Part shown: positions 27,432-35,772 of the stretch, piece after piece
Layout of the letters: the number at the start of each line of letters is the position of its first letter
How positions within the stretch are numbered: position 1 is the first letter of the stretch
Source of the DNA: Methylomonas sp.
GTDB lineage: Bacteria > Pseudomonadota > Gammaproteobacteria > Methylococcales > Methylomonadaceae
Reading direction: 5' to 3'
Assembly (NCBI GenBank): GCA_026988155.1
Contig: JALSLW010000088.1
Span: forward strand, 19,556 to 83,555
DNA length: 64,000 nt
The notes under the pieces: generated by a model
The model's database searches: none
The model's input: the letters and a program-made list of their open reading frames with translations, nothing else
Told to the model about the DNA's origin: nothing
Position numbers and translations under genes: made by a program

Positions 27432-28606
27432 GTTCGTGCAATAACAATTGAAATATTATTGCCGCCAAAAGCAAAAGAATTGCTCTGACAGCTATTAATT
27501 TCTCGCCCTAAATTTTGGCCTTGCTGAATATAATTTAACTTTGGCAAACTGTTATCCAAATCATCATCATTAATATTGGGAATTAAAATTCCCTGTTCAT
27601 TTGTATCTGTTAACAGTGTCCAGCACATGCCCAATTCAATCGCTGCGGCCGCACCTAATGCATGCCCCGTCATCCCTTTGCTTGAACTGACCGCAATTTT
27701 ACGCCCAAATACCTGCTCAACCGCCTTGCTTTCCATTGCATCATTTAACGGTGTCGCCGTTCCATGCATATTGATATAGTCAATCTCTGAAGCTGACTTA
27801 TCCGCCTGTGCCAGCGCGGTTTCCATTGCTGCAATAACTGCTCCGCCTTCCGGATCAGGTGCCGAAAAATGATAGGCATCACTGCTAGCGCCTACCCCTT
27901 GCAGCTCAACTGGCCCCTGTTCCTTGCTCATCACAAATAAAGCTACACCTTCCGACAGATTGATGCCATCTCTATGCTGACCAAATGGTTTGCATAAACC
28001 AGCCGAAACCGACTCTAATGCATCAAACCCGTGAACAGTGAATCGGCACAAACTGTCAGCGCCGCCAACAATCACTGCATCACACAATCCTAGCCGTATC
28101 ATCCTGCGAGCAGATGCAAAAGCTTTGCCACTGGATGAACAGGCTGTGGATATGGCAAATGCAGGCCCTTTTATACCTAAATAATGTGCTAAAAAATCTG
28201 CTCCACCCGCCAATTGCTGCTGTTTATAATGAAACCAGTCTGGTTTTATATTCTTTCTGGCTACAGAAGCCAATGCCAATTCTGTATTGCGAACTCCTGA
28301 AGTGCTGGTACCCAATACCACGCCCACTCTATCAGAACCATATCGTGTGATTATTGAATCAACGGTATCCTGGATCTGATTTAACGCAGCCAATAGCAAT
28401 CGGTTATTTTTACAGTCATAAACGGCATATTTACTGTCTATTTCTGGCAAATCAGCATTCACTTCACCCACATAAACAGGATGAGAGCTATATTCTTCGC
28501 TTACAGACAATCCTGTGCGGTCTCCTGCCTGCAAGCGCTGTATAATTTCGGAAGGACTGCTACCAATAGCAGACAGCATCCCTAAATCGTTAAGAAAGAA
28601 CTTCAT
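27428..28606 (-). CDS. Beta-ketoacyl-ACP synthase (ApeO-like)
   Basis: 392 residues with a complete triad: Cys156 (STACSSSG), His281 (NMHGTATPLND) and His315 (MTGHALGAAAA). It is more divergent than the FabF-like paralogue at 25028, and its N-terminus (MKFFLNDLGMLSAIGSSPSE) matches the ApeO type. Since both KS proteins keep the active cysteine, neither is a chain-length factor. It overlaps the flavoprotein stop by one base (TAATG). Confidence 0.9.
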   Translation of the reverse strand: MKFFLNDLGMLSAIGSSPSEIIQRLQAGDRTGLSVSEEYSSHPVYVGEVNADLPEIDSKYAVYDCKNNRLLLAALNQIQDTVDSIITRYGSDRVGVVLGTSTSGVRNTELALASVARKNIKPDWFHYKQQQLAGGADFLAHYLGIKGPAFAISTACSSSGKAFASARRMIRLGLCDAVIVGGADSLCRFTVHGFDALESVSAGLCKPFGQHRDGINLSEGVALFVMSKEQGPVELQGVGASSDAYHFSAPDPEGGAVIAAMETALAQADKSASEIDYINMHGTATPLNDAMESKAVEQVFGRKIAVSSSKGMTGHALGAAAAIELGMCWTLLTDTNEQGILIPNINDDDLDNSLPKLNYIQQGQNLGREINSCQSNSFAFGGNNISIVIART

Positions 28607-29832
28607 TATTCTTTACACAATTCAGCCAAGGTACTCAGTCTTGGTCGAGAATTTTTCACATATGGGTTTTCTTCATCCCAAACATAGCCCGCTAAGATAG
28701 AACAGATCATCTGTTTGATATTGGCCTGCTGCTGACCATAAAAAACTACGTCTTGCAGACCCCCTTCATACCAGGCCGTTACAAAGGTTCGAAAAGTTTC
28801 AACCCCCACTTGCAACGGATCTGCAAACTCTTTTTGCCAGTTGACTTTCTGCTGGTTCAACTGTCTATCTAAAACATCAGCTGCCAAACTGGCCGATTTC
28901 ATTGCAATAGTCACACCTGATGAAAATACAGGGTCTAAAAACTCTCCGGCATTTCCTAATAAAGCAAAGCCGTCTCCATGCAAGGTAGTAACATCAGCAC
29001 TGTAACCATTAATATTGTTAATTTTTCTATCAAAAACAGCATTTTTTAACAGTGAAGCCAGTGATGACTCCTGTTTAATCAATAATTGAAAAATTTGCCG
29101 ATGATCACTGCCCAGAGTCTGAAAAAAACCAGGTTCAGCAACTACCCCAATACTGCTGCGTCCATTACTGAACGGAATCAGCCAATACCAGACATCTCTA
29201 TGCTCAGGATGCACAATAATGCGAATTTTATTGCGGTCATACTGCGCACTGTCGATTCTGTCTTCAATATGAGTAAATAATGACTGGCGATCAGGAAACT
29301 CCGACTTTTTTTCTAAATGCAAAAGCCTGGGAAGCACGCGTCCAAAGCCACTGGCATCTAATACAAAAGAAGCTTCTATCTGATAGCTCTTGCCATTGGC
29401 TTGCTTAATCGTTAATAACGGTTTTTCACCTGAAAAATCGGCGGCTATCAGTTCTTGCCTCCATCGTATTTCTGCCCCCATCCGCTGTGCTTCATTTGCC
29501 AGCAGCAAATCAAATTGATCCCTTTGTACCTGAAAAGTAGAATCAAAGCCTTTGCTAAACTTATCCGAAAAGCAAAAATCCGAATATTTATCGTTATCAA
29601 TAAAAACAGCACCGCTTTTCAGCTGAAACCCGGCAGCCTTTACTGCATCCAGCATCCCTGCCTGTTGAATAAACTCCATGCATTGAGGCAACAGGCTCTC
29701 ACCGATGCTAAAACGCGGGAATGCATCTCTCTCAATAATGGTTACCCGGTGCCCCCTGTTTTGCAGCAATGCAGCTGCAACAGTTCCGGCTGGACCCGCA
29801 CCAATAATAATGACATTGCCTTGTTCTGCCAT
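28606..29832 (-). CDS. FAD-dependent halogenase-like oxidoreductase
   Basis: 408 residues of the tryptophan-halogenase/PHBH flavoprotein family. The FAD loop is GAGPAG (11-16), followed by FPRFSIGESLLP (38-49), a block shared by flavin halogenases. The WxWxIP motif, often used to mark halogenases, is present at 215-220 (WYWLIP). Lys72 (FQLKSGA) is in a position where the catalytic lysine could lie, but I cannot align it. A second FAD motif is GDGFALLGNAGEFLDPVFSSG. Many relatives in aryl polyene and flexirubin loci are labelled oxidoreductases with unproven chemistry. First gene of the unit. Confidence 0.85.
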   Translation of the reverse strand: MAEQGNVIIIGAGPAGTVAAALLQNRGHRVTIIERDAFPRFSIGESLLPQCMEFIQQAGMLDAVKAAGFQLKSGAVFIDNDKYSDFCFSDKFSKGFDSTFQVQRDQFDLLLANEAQRMGAEIRWRQELIAADFSGEKPLLTIKQANGKSYQIEASFVLDASGFGRVLPRLLHLEKKSEFPDRQSLFTHIEDRIDSAQYDRNKIRIIVHPEHRDVWYWLIPFSNGRSSIGVVAEPGFFQTLGSDHRQIFQLLIKQESSLASLLKNAVFDRKINNINGYSADVTTLHGDGFALLGNAGEFLDPVFSSGVTIAMKSASLAADVLDRQLNQQKVNWQKEFADPLQVGVETFRTFVTAWYEGGLQDVVFYGQQQANIKQMICSILAGYVWDEENPYVKNSRPRLSTLAELCKE

Positions 29833-29930
29833 TATTTATGCCCCATCTCTGCTAATCTGCTTATCATTCAATCTATTTTATACGTTATAATTTAGGCTAT
29901 ATTTACAGTAAATTATAGCTTAAATAAATA
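29833..29930. promoter_or_regulatory. Divergent promoter region of the polyene-like locus
   Basis: 98 bases separate the minus-strand flavoprotein-KS-DH-KR-KS unit from the plus-strand ACP-acyltransferase unit. It is AT-rich (tttatacgttataatttaggc near 29876-29896 contains a TATAAT-like box) and must hold both promoters. No operator is identifiable. Confidence 0.45.
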
Positions 29931-30170
29931 ATGAAAAAACAACTACGCGATTTTATCTTTGAAGAACTTATATTTGTAGCAGACCCAAAACAGTTCAGTG
30001 ACGAAGATGATTTATTGGAAGCGGGGCTTGATAGCATGGGGATTATGCGTCTTATCATGTTTATTGAAGATAAATACGGCATCACCCTGCCCGACACAGA
30101 AATTGAACCCGACAATGTTCAAAGCTTTAATGCCTTGGAACAGTGGATTTTAAAATATAAAAAAGCATGA
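29931..30170 (+). CDS. Acyl carrier protein
   Basis: 79 residues with the carrier signature AGLDSMGIMRL; Ser35 is the phosphopantetheine site. The acidic helices (FSDEDDLLE, FIEDKYGITLPDTEIEPDN) are typical of type II ACPs and of freestanding carrier proteins in NRPS-like pathways. Its stop overlaps the next start by 4 bases (ATGA), so it is coupled to the condensation-fold protein, which is the likely user of the carrier-bound acyl chain. Confidence 0.92.
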   Translation: MKKQLRDFIFEELIFVADPKQFSDEDDLLEAGLDSMGIMRLIMFIEDKYGITLPDTEIEPDNVQSFNALEQWILKYKKA

Positions 30171-31489
30171 GTGAACCCAGCCAAGATATTTTAGCAGCGT
30201 TAAATATTGCCGACAGTTTTACCTTGGCAATGGATGAGGAGATTCGTCAGGAAGGCATGGCAGGCAGTTTATGTGGCATTGCCTTGGCGCTAAACCAGAC
30301 TCCTGACATAAACATGCTGCAGCAGCGCATCGATAAATTCGGCCAGCAATTCCCCGTTGCACTGGCCAGTCTGCAGCAGAGGGGGAAACGCTATTTCTGG
30401 TGCAAACGGGAAACGCCGCAGCCAACCCTGTTTTATCAACATACAAACCTCGAAACAGTATCTGATCTATCATTTATTAAGGACACTATTCTAGGCCTTA
30501 TTAATGACAGGCAAGCAAGAGAAACAATTGCTCCGATAGAATTCCATCTTATTAGCGATTCAGCTCAAACTAGCTTTTTTATTCGCTGGATTCATCCTTT
30601 TTGCGATGCCAAAGGAATTGATTTAATCCTTAAATATCTCTGCACAGAAGATACCACAATCTTTGAACAGCCAGAAGCCAAGCCATTAGTCAATCAGCAA
30701 CTGGACAAATACCCTTGGTGGAAAAAAATCCTGCTATTGCTAAAAGGCAAGCGTTATATTGCTTCCATTGACAAACTGGAAAGCATCCAGCCTTTTAAGA
30801 TGGACAAACAGCCTCAGCAATTAAATTACGCAACTTATAAACTGAACTTAGAACAAACAGACCATGTCATAAAACAGGCCAGGAAACAGGTAGGCCTGAC
30901 CGGAACCAGTCTTTATTATATTGGCAGCCTAATGCGTGCGCTGGATAAAATGAACCCTGACAGCAAGGGAGAAGCCTACTGTTCACCTTATGCCTTTAAT
31001 CTACGCAAGCAGCGTGCAATCACTCCCGTTATTGCCAATCATGTCTGTGCACTATTTTCGCAGGCATCACGGGAAATGGTTCAAGACCGTGAAAAACTGT
31101 TTGCCCATCTCAAGCAGCAAAATATGGATGTTATTCGTCAACAGCTAGATTATGCTTTTTTACCCCTGATGTGGGCAGGCAGCTGGCTCTCATTAGATGA
31201 ATATGGCAAAATTTTACGCCTTTCCAGTTCAGGCAAGGAACGCAGTTCGTTCTGGTTTTCTGATGTCGGAAAGCTGGATATTCCTGAACACAGCTTTCCT
31301 GGCGCAGAAATAACCGATCTTTCTCATCTTTGCCAAGTGACTACACCACCAGCCCTGGCTTTTTTATGCTGCATTTATCAAAACCAGCTGACTCTCAGCT
31401 ATAACTTTGTTGAGCCTTTGACTAATTCCGAAGAAATAGCAAGATTACATCAATTGATTGTCGCAGAATTGCTGGGGGAAGCCGAATAA
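30167..31489 (+). CDS. Condensation-fold (CoA/ACP-dependent) acyltransferase
   Basis: 440 residues. The protein has the two-lobe chloramphenicol acetyltransferase/NRPS-condensation pattern. Active-site HxxxD is His143-Pro-Phe-Cys-Asp147 (IHPFCDAKG), flanked by the hydrophobic strand FFIRW. Later blocks ANHVCALF and FWFSDVGKLDIP correspond to the NxxG/structural motifs of this superfamily. It probably transfers the acyl chain from the coupled ACP to an alcohol or amine acceptor. No closer family is recognised. Adjacent leuA is convergent. Confidence 0.75.
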   Translation: MSEPSQDILAALNIADSFTLAMDEEIRQEGMAGSLCGIALALNQTPDINMLQQRIDKFGQQFPVALASLQQRGKRYFWCKRETPQPTLFYQHTNLETVSDLSFIKDTILGLINDRQARETIAPIEFHLISDSAQTSFFIRWIHPFCDAKGIDLILKYLCTEDTTIFEQPEAKPLVNQQLDKYPWWKKILLLLKGKRYIASIDKLESIQPFKMDKQPQQLNYATYKLNLEQTDHVIKQARKQVGLTGTSLYYIGSLMRALDKMNPDSKGEAYCSPYAFNLRKQRAITPVIANHVCALFSQASREMVQDREKLFAHLKQQNMDVIRQQLDYAFLPLMWAGSWLSLDEYGKILRLSSSGKERSSFWFSDVGKLDIPEHSFPGAEITDLSHLCQVTTPPALAFLCCIYQNQLTLSYNFVEPLTNSEEIARLHQLIVAELLGEAE

Positions 31490-31538
31490 GGACTGACCTT
31501 ACTCCGTTTAAAATAGATAACGAACAGATTTATTTAAA

Positions 31539-33188
31539 TTAAAGACAGCCTAACACCGCATTCATAGACGCACTGATAATATCATTGTCGCAGGCAATCC
31601 CTGTTTTTAAACGGCCATTATCATCTAGCCGAATATAGCAGACAGCTTCTGCATCTGTACCGGAAGACATGGCGTGCTCATCATAATTTACTATTTCAAT
31701 ATTTCTGCCTAAATAGACTTGCAAAGCATTGATAAACGCTGCCAATGCTCCATCACCTTTGCCTGATATTATTTTCTCTCCTTCTGGCGTGACAATACAG
31801 GCCTGCACATTATCCTGCCGGTTATGCTGAATCTTGAAATTTAGCAATTCATAGACATTATCTTTTTGCAAATAGCAAGCCTTATACAGTTCCACAAGCT
31901 CATCGGGCAAAATCTCACAGCCTTTTTTCTCAGCCTGATACTGAACAATATGCCTGAATTCACTTTGCAGCCAGCGGGGCAATTGTAAGCCTAAAGCCTG
32001 TTCAATGACATAAGCTACACCGCCCTTTCCTGATTGGCTGTTAATTCTGACGACCTCCTGATAATTACGGCCAATATCAGTCGGGTCTATGGGCAAATAG
32101 GCAACATTCCAGCTTTCTCCTGGCTGATAGGCATTAAGACACTTTTTAATCGCATCCTGATGACTGCCAGAAAAGGCACTGAACACCAATTCGCCGGCAT
32201 AGGGATGTCGCGGATGCAGAGAAATCTGATTCAAACTGCTGACTGTTTCAACTACAGTATTCATTGCAGAAAAATCTAACTCCGGATCAATTCCCTGGCT
32301 ATACAAATTCATAGCCATAACCATCAAATCGGCATTTCCAGTGCGCTCGCCATTGCCCAGCAAAGTACCTTCTACCCGTTGCGCACCAGCCAACAGTGCC
32401 ATTTCAGCCGAAGCAACGGCACAGCCCCGGTCATTGTGGGTATGCACGCTTAAAATAATGCCTTGCCGATTATTAATATGCCGGCTGAACCATTCGATAC
32501 GATCTGCGTATAGATTAGCTGTGGTATTTTCCACCGTTGAAGGCAGATTAAAAATTATGGGGCGTTCAACAGTAGGTTGCCAGACATCACCCACTGCATT
32601 GCATATTTCCAAAGCATATTCAGGTTCGGTAGCGGTAAAACTTTCTGGAGTATACTCAAAGGTCCAGACTGTTTCTGACTGTTTATCAGCACAGCACTGC
32701 ATAATTTCAGCTCCCTTTACCGCTAACCTGATGATGCCCTGCCTATCCATTTTAAACACCTGCTCCCGCTGAATTTTTGAAGTGGAATTATATAGATGCA
32801 CTATCGCTTGCCTAGCCCCTTTCAAGGCTGCAAAACTGCGCTCAATAAATTCCTCGCGTGCGGGTGTCAATACTGAAATTATGACATCTTCGGGTATCAG
32901 CGCCTGTTCTATCAATAAGCGGACAAAATCAAAATCAGGCTGAGAAGCTGAAGGAAAGCCAACCACAATTTCTTTAAACCCTATATTAACCAATAGCTGA
33001 AAAAATTCTGTTTTCTGTTCGACTGACAAAGGATTAATCAGCGCCTGATTGCCATCACGCAAATCTTCACTGCACCAGCGAGGTGCCTGTTTTATCTGCT
33101 GATCGGGCCACTGTCGCTGAAACATATCAAAAATAGGGAAAGCCCTATATTTCTTGTAATCAAATGCTGACTTTTGTGTAGTATTCAT
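31539..33188 (-). CDS. leuA: 2-isopropylmalate synthase (LeuA type 2)
   Basis: 549 residues. First step of leucine synthesis: acetyl-CoA plus 2-oxoisovalerate to 2-isopropylmalate. The N-terminus (APRWCSEDLRDGNQAL, residues 35-50) and the HTHND metal site (249-253) identify the catalytic TIM barrel, and the long form with a C-terminal regulatory domain (about 430-549) matches the fungal/actinobacterial-type LeuA2 rather than the E. coli type. Feedback inhibition by leucine through the C-terminal domain is expected from the family. A divergent Lrp-type regulator sits 178 bases upstream. Confidence 0.95.
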   Translation of the reverse strand: MNTTQKSAFDYKKYRAFPIFDMFQRQWPDQQIKQAPRWCSEDLRDGNQALINPLSVEQKTEFFQLLVNIGFKEIVVGFPSASQPDFDFVRLLIEQALIPEDVIISVLTPAREEFIERSFAALKGARQAIVHLYNSTSKIQREQVFKMDRQGIIRLAVKGAEIMQCCADKQSETVWTFEYTPESFTATEPEYALEICNAVGDVWQPTVERPIIFNLPSTVENTTANLYADRIEWFSRHINNRQGIILSVHTHNDRGCAVASAEMALLAGAQRVEGTLLGNGERTGNADLMVMAMNLYSQGIDPELDFSAMNTVVETVSSLNQISLHPRHPYAGELVFSAFSGSHQDAIKKCLNAYQPGESWNVAYLPIDPTDIGRNYQEVVRINSQSGKGGVAYVIEQALGLQLPRWLQSEFRHIVQYQAEKKGCEILPDELVELYKACYLQKDNVYELLNFKIQHNRQDNVQACIVTPEGEKIISGKGDGALAAFINALQVYLGRNIEIVNYDEHAMSSGTDAEAVCYIRLDDNGRLKTGIACDNDIISASMNAVLGCL

Positions 33189-33366
33189 AATGCTCTCTTT
33201 TTTTCTATCTCTATTAACCTAGGTATAGTATAGAAAAAAACATTGAGAGAATGATTGCTAATATTTTATATAAATACGATTTTTAGCAATAAAAAATCAA
33301 ATTTATAATTAATTAGTTATAATTATTCTAACATTTACAATAACCAAACAATTTTAATATTTTAAA
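33189..33366. promoter_or_regulatory. Divergent leuA/Lrp promoter region
   Basis: 178 very AT-rich bases between leuA and the Lrp-family gene. The plus side has tataattaattagttataattattc (around 33302-33326) with two TATAAT-like boxes; the leuA side has ctaggtatagtatag. Lrp proteins bind AT-rich DNA as higher oligomers, so control of both genes is plausible but unproven. Confidence 0.45.
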
Positions 33367-33837
33367 ATGAAATTAGATCGCACAGATAGACGAATTTTGG
33401 ATGAAATGCAGCGTAACGCGCGCATTTCCAACTTGGAACTAGCTGATAAAATCGGACTATCCCCTTCTCCCTGCTCAAGACGCGTCAAACAGCTGGAGGA
33501 CGAGGGCTTTATAAACCGTCATGTCACTTTGCTAAATCAAGCTAAATTAGGCCTTAAACTAATCGCAATGGTACAGGTCAGCATGGACAGGCACACTCCC
33601 GACCGATTTGAAAATTTTGAAAGCCATGTCGAAAGCTGGCCAGAAGTGCTGGAATGCTATTTGATTACAGGGCAAACAGCAGATTATTTATTGAAAGTGA
33701 TTATCCAGGATATGGAAGCCTATCGGGCATTTTTACTGGACAAACTGACCCGCATTGAAGGTGTTAGCGGTGTGCAGTCTAGTTTTGTACTTCGAAAGAC
33801 AATTGATTCAACGGCTTTGCCATTAGAAATACTGTGA
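33367..33837 (+). CDS. Lrp/AsnC family transcriptional regulator
   Basis: 156 residues. The winged helix DNA-binding part is residues 1-60 (LDRTDRRILDEMQRNARISNLELADKIGLSPSPCSRRVKQLED), followed by an RAM/AsnC ligand-binding domain with HVESWPEVLECYLITGQTADYLLKV. Divergent from leuA, so control of branched-chain amino acid synthesis is a natural guess. A weak hairpin lies about 80 bases after the stop. Confidence 0.93.
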   Translation: MKLDRTDRRILDEMQRNARISNLELADKIGLSPSPCSRRVKQLEDEGFINRHVTLLNQAKLGLKLIAMVQVSMDRHTPDRFENFESHVESWPEVLECYLITGQTADYLLKVIIQDMEAYRAFLLDKLTRIEGVSGVQSSFVLRKTIDSTALPLEIL

Positions 33838-34137
33838 CAGCACTATCAAAAACACGCTTTATATTTCCCCCTTTAACGTTGTATTTTTCACCCTAGAATA
33901 ACTTTTTACTAAAATAAAAACCTACCAAATCAGTAGGTTAAATTTCACTACCATAATTATCCTTATCTTATTTTCACATGAATAACGGTTAATCTGTATT
34001 TTTCAAAACTTGTAAGCCTACTCTTATTCTTCTACTCTTTCATTCGACACACAAAAACTCATAAAAAAAAGCAATTTTGCTTAGTTTTTAATTTTTGAAG
34101 GATTGTCATTTTTTTAAATTTATTTCAAGGAAACAAA
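33838..34137. other. Intergenic region before the fimbrial operon
   Basis: 300 AT-rich bases. A 7-bp hairpin aacctac (33919-33925)/gtaggtt (33933-33939) followed by aaattt may end the Lrp gene. The rest should hold the fimbrial promoter; no consensus is obvious. AAGGA precedes the pilin start. Confidence 0.45.
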
Positions 34138-34638
34138 ATGATCGACGTAAACAAACTAAAATTAGCAGCATTATCTTTAGTAATCCTAGGGGCAGCATCT
34201 GGCACGGCAAACGCTGCAACTGCTAGCGCATCACTTAATATTCAAACGGCTTTTTCTGTTACTAAAACAGCAGACTTGGCATTTGGAACAGTTTTTTTGC
34301 CTGGGACAGGAGGAGGGACTTTAACTATAGGAACTGATGGGTCAGCTACAGCGACTGGAACGGGGATGATTGCACCCAGCTCAGGAACCACAGCAGCTAG
34401 TTTTGATGTATCAGGTCCGGCATCAACACCTTACACCATTACCCTGCCAGCATCAGCAGACCTAACTGACGGCACTACAACTTTGGTTGTTGATACCTTT
34501 ACAGATAGTGCAGCAGGCTCTGGCACGCTCGATGGTTCTGGAGCAGATACTTTTACTGTCGGAGCTAAGGTAACTATCCCAGACACTGCAACCATCGGAT
34601 CTTACACAGGTACTTTTGATGTGACTGTCGATTATTAA
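34138..34638 (+). CDS. DUF4402-type major fimbrial subunit
   Basis: 166 residues. Signal peptide about 1-26 (cleaved after ANA). The mature protein is Thr/Ser/Gly/Ala-rich with the DUF4402 pattern: LNIQTAFSVTKTADLAFGTVF near the N-terminus, a PYTITLP strand and the C-terminal IGSYTGTFDVTVDY, which serves as the conserved beta-strand. DUF4402 proteins are pilins of alpha-type (Mat/Ecp-like) chaperone-usher systems. The next two genes are its chaperone and usher. No cysteine pair is present. Confidence 0.9.
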   Translation: MIDVNKLKLAALSLVILGAASGTANAATASASLNIQTAFSVTKTADLAFGTVFLPGTGGGTLTIGTDGSATATGTGMIAPSSGTTAASFDVSGPASTPYTITLPASADLTDGTTTLVVDTFTDSAAGSGTLDGSGADTFTVGAKVTIPDTATIGSYTGTFDVTVDY

Positions 34639-34903
34639 TTTTAGTCATTGCCTATAACCCTAGAAAAATCAGATGGATCACGGTCTCTAGCACAAACCAT
34701 TGATTCCACAGCACGTCACCGATTAATGCTCTTGAATACATGGTAAAAAAATGCCCGCCTAACTGAATGGCTAAGGCTAATATTTTTTAACTGAAAGAAT
34801 CTGATGCATGCCAGTCATGCAGGATGAATCATTGACTAAAGCACTGTGAAACCAATAGCTTGAACTATAAATCCGCACCCAACTTATCAACATTAGGACA
34901 ACT

Positions 34904-34933
34904 AAAAAGGGATGATGAATCATCCCTTTTTTT
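34904..34933 (+). terminator. Strong hairpin/attenuator between pilin and chaperone
   Basis: Perfect inverted repeat: 13-base arm 34904-34916 (aaaaagggatgat) and 34919-34931, then T run to 34933. It lies 265 bases after the pilin stop and 15 bases before the chosen chaperone start. Partial termination here would give more pilin than assembly proteins. Confidence 0.8.
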
Positions 34934-34947
34934 CAACAGAGTACCCC

Positions 34948-35733
34948 ATGAAATATAATTATTTATCCTTGCTTTTACTGGCATTAATACCAAATTTAAC
35001 TCAGGCCGCCGTTAGTGTCATTGGAGGGGGCTTAGTCATTGCCCCAACAAAAGTTATTTTTAAGCAAGGTGAGTCCAAATCTCAAACTCTCAATTTGATT
35101 AACCGAGGGGACAAGCCCACGACTTATCGAATCTTATCAATCTATAAACAATCAAACCAAGACGGATCATTTACTGAAATACCAACAGATCAGGCAGAAA
35201 ATTCACTCGGCAATTTGCTCAGATTTTCTCCCAGACAGGTGACTGTTCTTCCAGGTAAAACTCAAAAAGTCAGAGTGATGCTTAGATCTACCGCTAGACT
35301 GAAAGATAAAGAATTTGCCGGCCGTTTATTATTTAGAGCTATTCCTGATATTGAAGAAACCACGGTTATATCAGAATCTGAAGAAAAAAAAGCCGGTTTC
35401 AATTTAACGGCACTGTATGGTGTTTCTATCCCCGTTTTATATTGGCCTGAACAGACAAACGCATCTGTTGTTTACAAAAACCTGAAGAATGAAATACTGG
35501 ACAATAAAGTTAAAATCAGTTTTGACCTTATTAGGAGTGGCAACAAGAGTAGCTATCAAGATATAAAATTAAGCTGGAAAAACCCCAATGGCCAAATTAT
35601 TTTATTGAAAGAAATAAAAAACATGGCTGTTTATTTTCCGCAAACACAAAGAAAGATAAGCGTAGAAGCAGGCCTAAATTTAATCAATAAAGCAGGCCAG
35701 CCGATCATTGAGCTCTCTGAAGTTAAATTATAG
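34948..35733 (+). CDS. Periplasmic fimbrial chaperone
   Basis: 261 residues from the ATG at 34948, which begins a proper signal peptide (MKYNYLSLLLLALIPNLTQA). The frame is open 12 codons earlier (34912), but that would put the start inside the terminator hairpin. The Ig-like chaperone fold shows in GGGLVIAPTKVIFKQGESKSQTLNLINRG and in FSPRQVTVLPGKTQKVRVMLR with the conserved RxxLRP-type region; the pattern is of the EcpB/alpha type. It caps pilin subunits before transfer to the usher. Confidence 0.88.
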   Translation: MKYNYLSLLLLALIPNLTQAAVSVIGGGLVIAPTKVIFKQGESKSQTLNLINRGDKPTTYRILSIYKQSNQDGSFTEIPTDQAENSLGNLLRFSPRQVTVLPGKTQKVRVMLRSTARLKDKEFAGRLLFRAIPDIEETTVISESEEKKAGFNLTALYGVSIPVLYWPEQTNASVVYKNLKNEILDNKVKISFDLIRSGNKSSYQDIKLSWKNPNGQIILLKEIKNMAVYFPQTQRKISVEAGLNLINKAGQPIIELSEVKL

Positions 35734-35772
35734 TCCGACAAAAAACAGTCTCTGAAGCGCCCCCATTTTACA

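Noticed and set aside
25028..31489. Modular polyketide synthase or complete aryl polyene cluster
   Set aside because: All proteins are stand-alone type II subunits, and the loading ligase, ammonia lyase and exporter are absent from the window.
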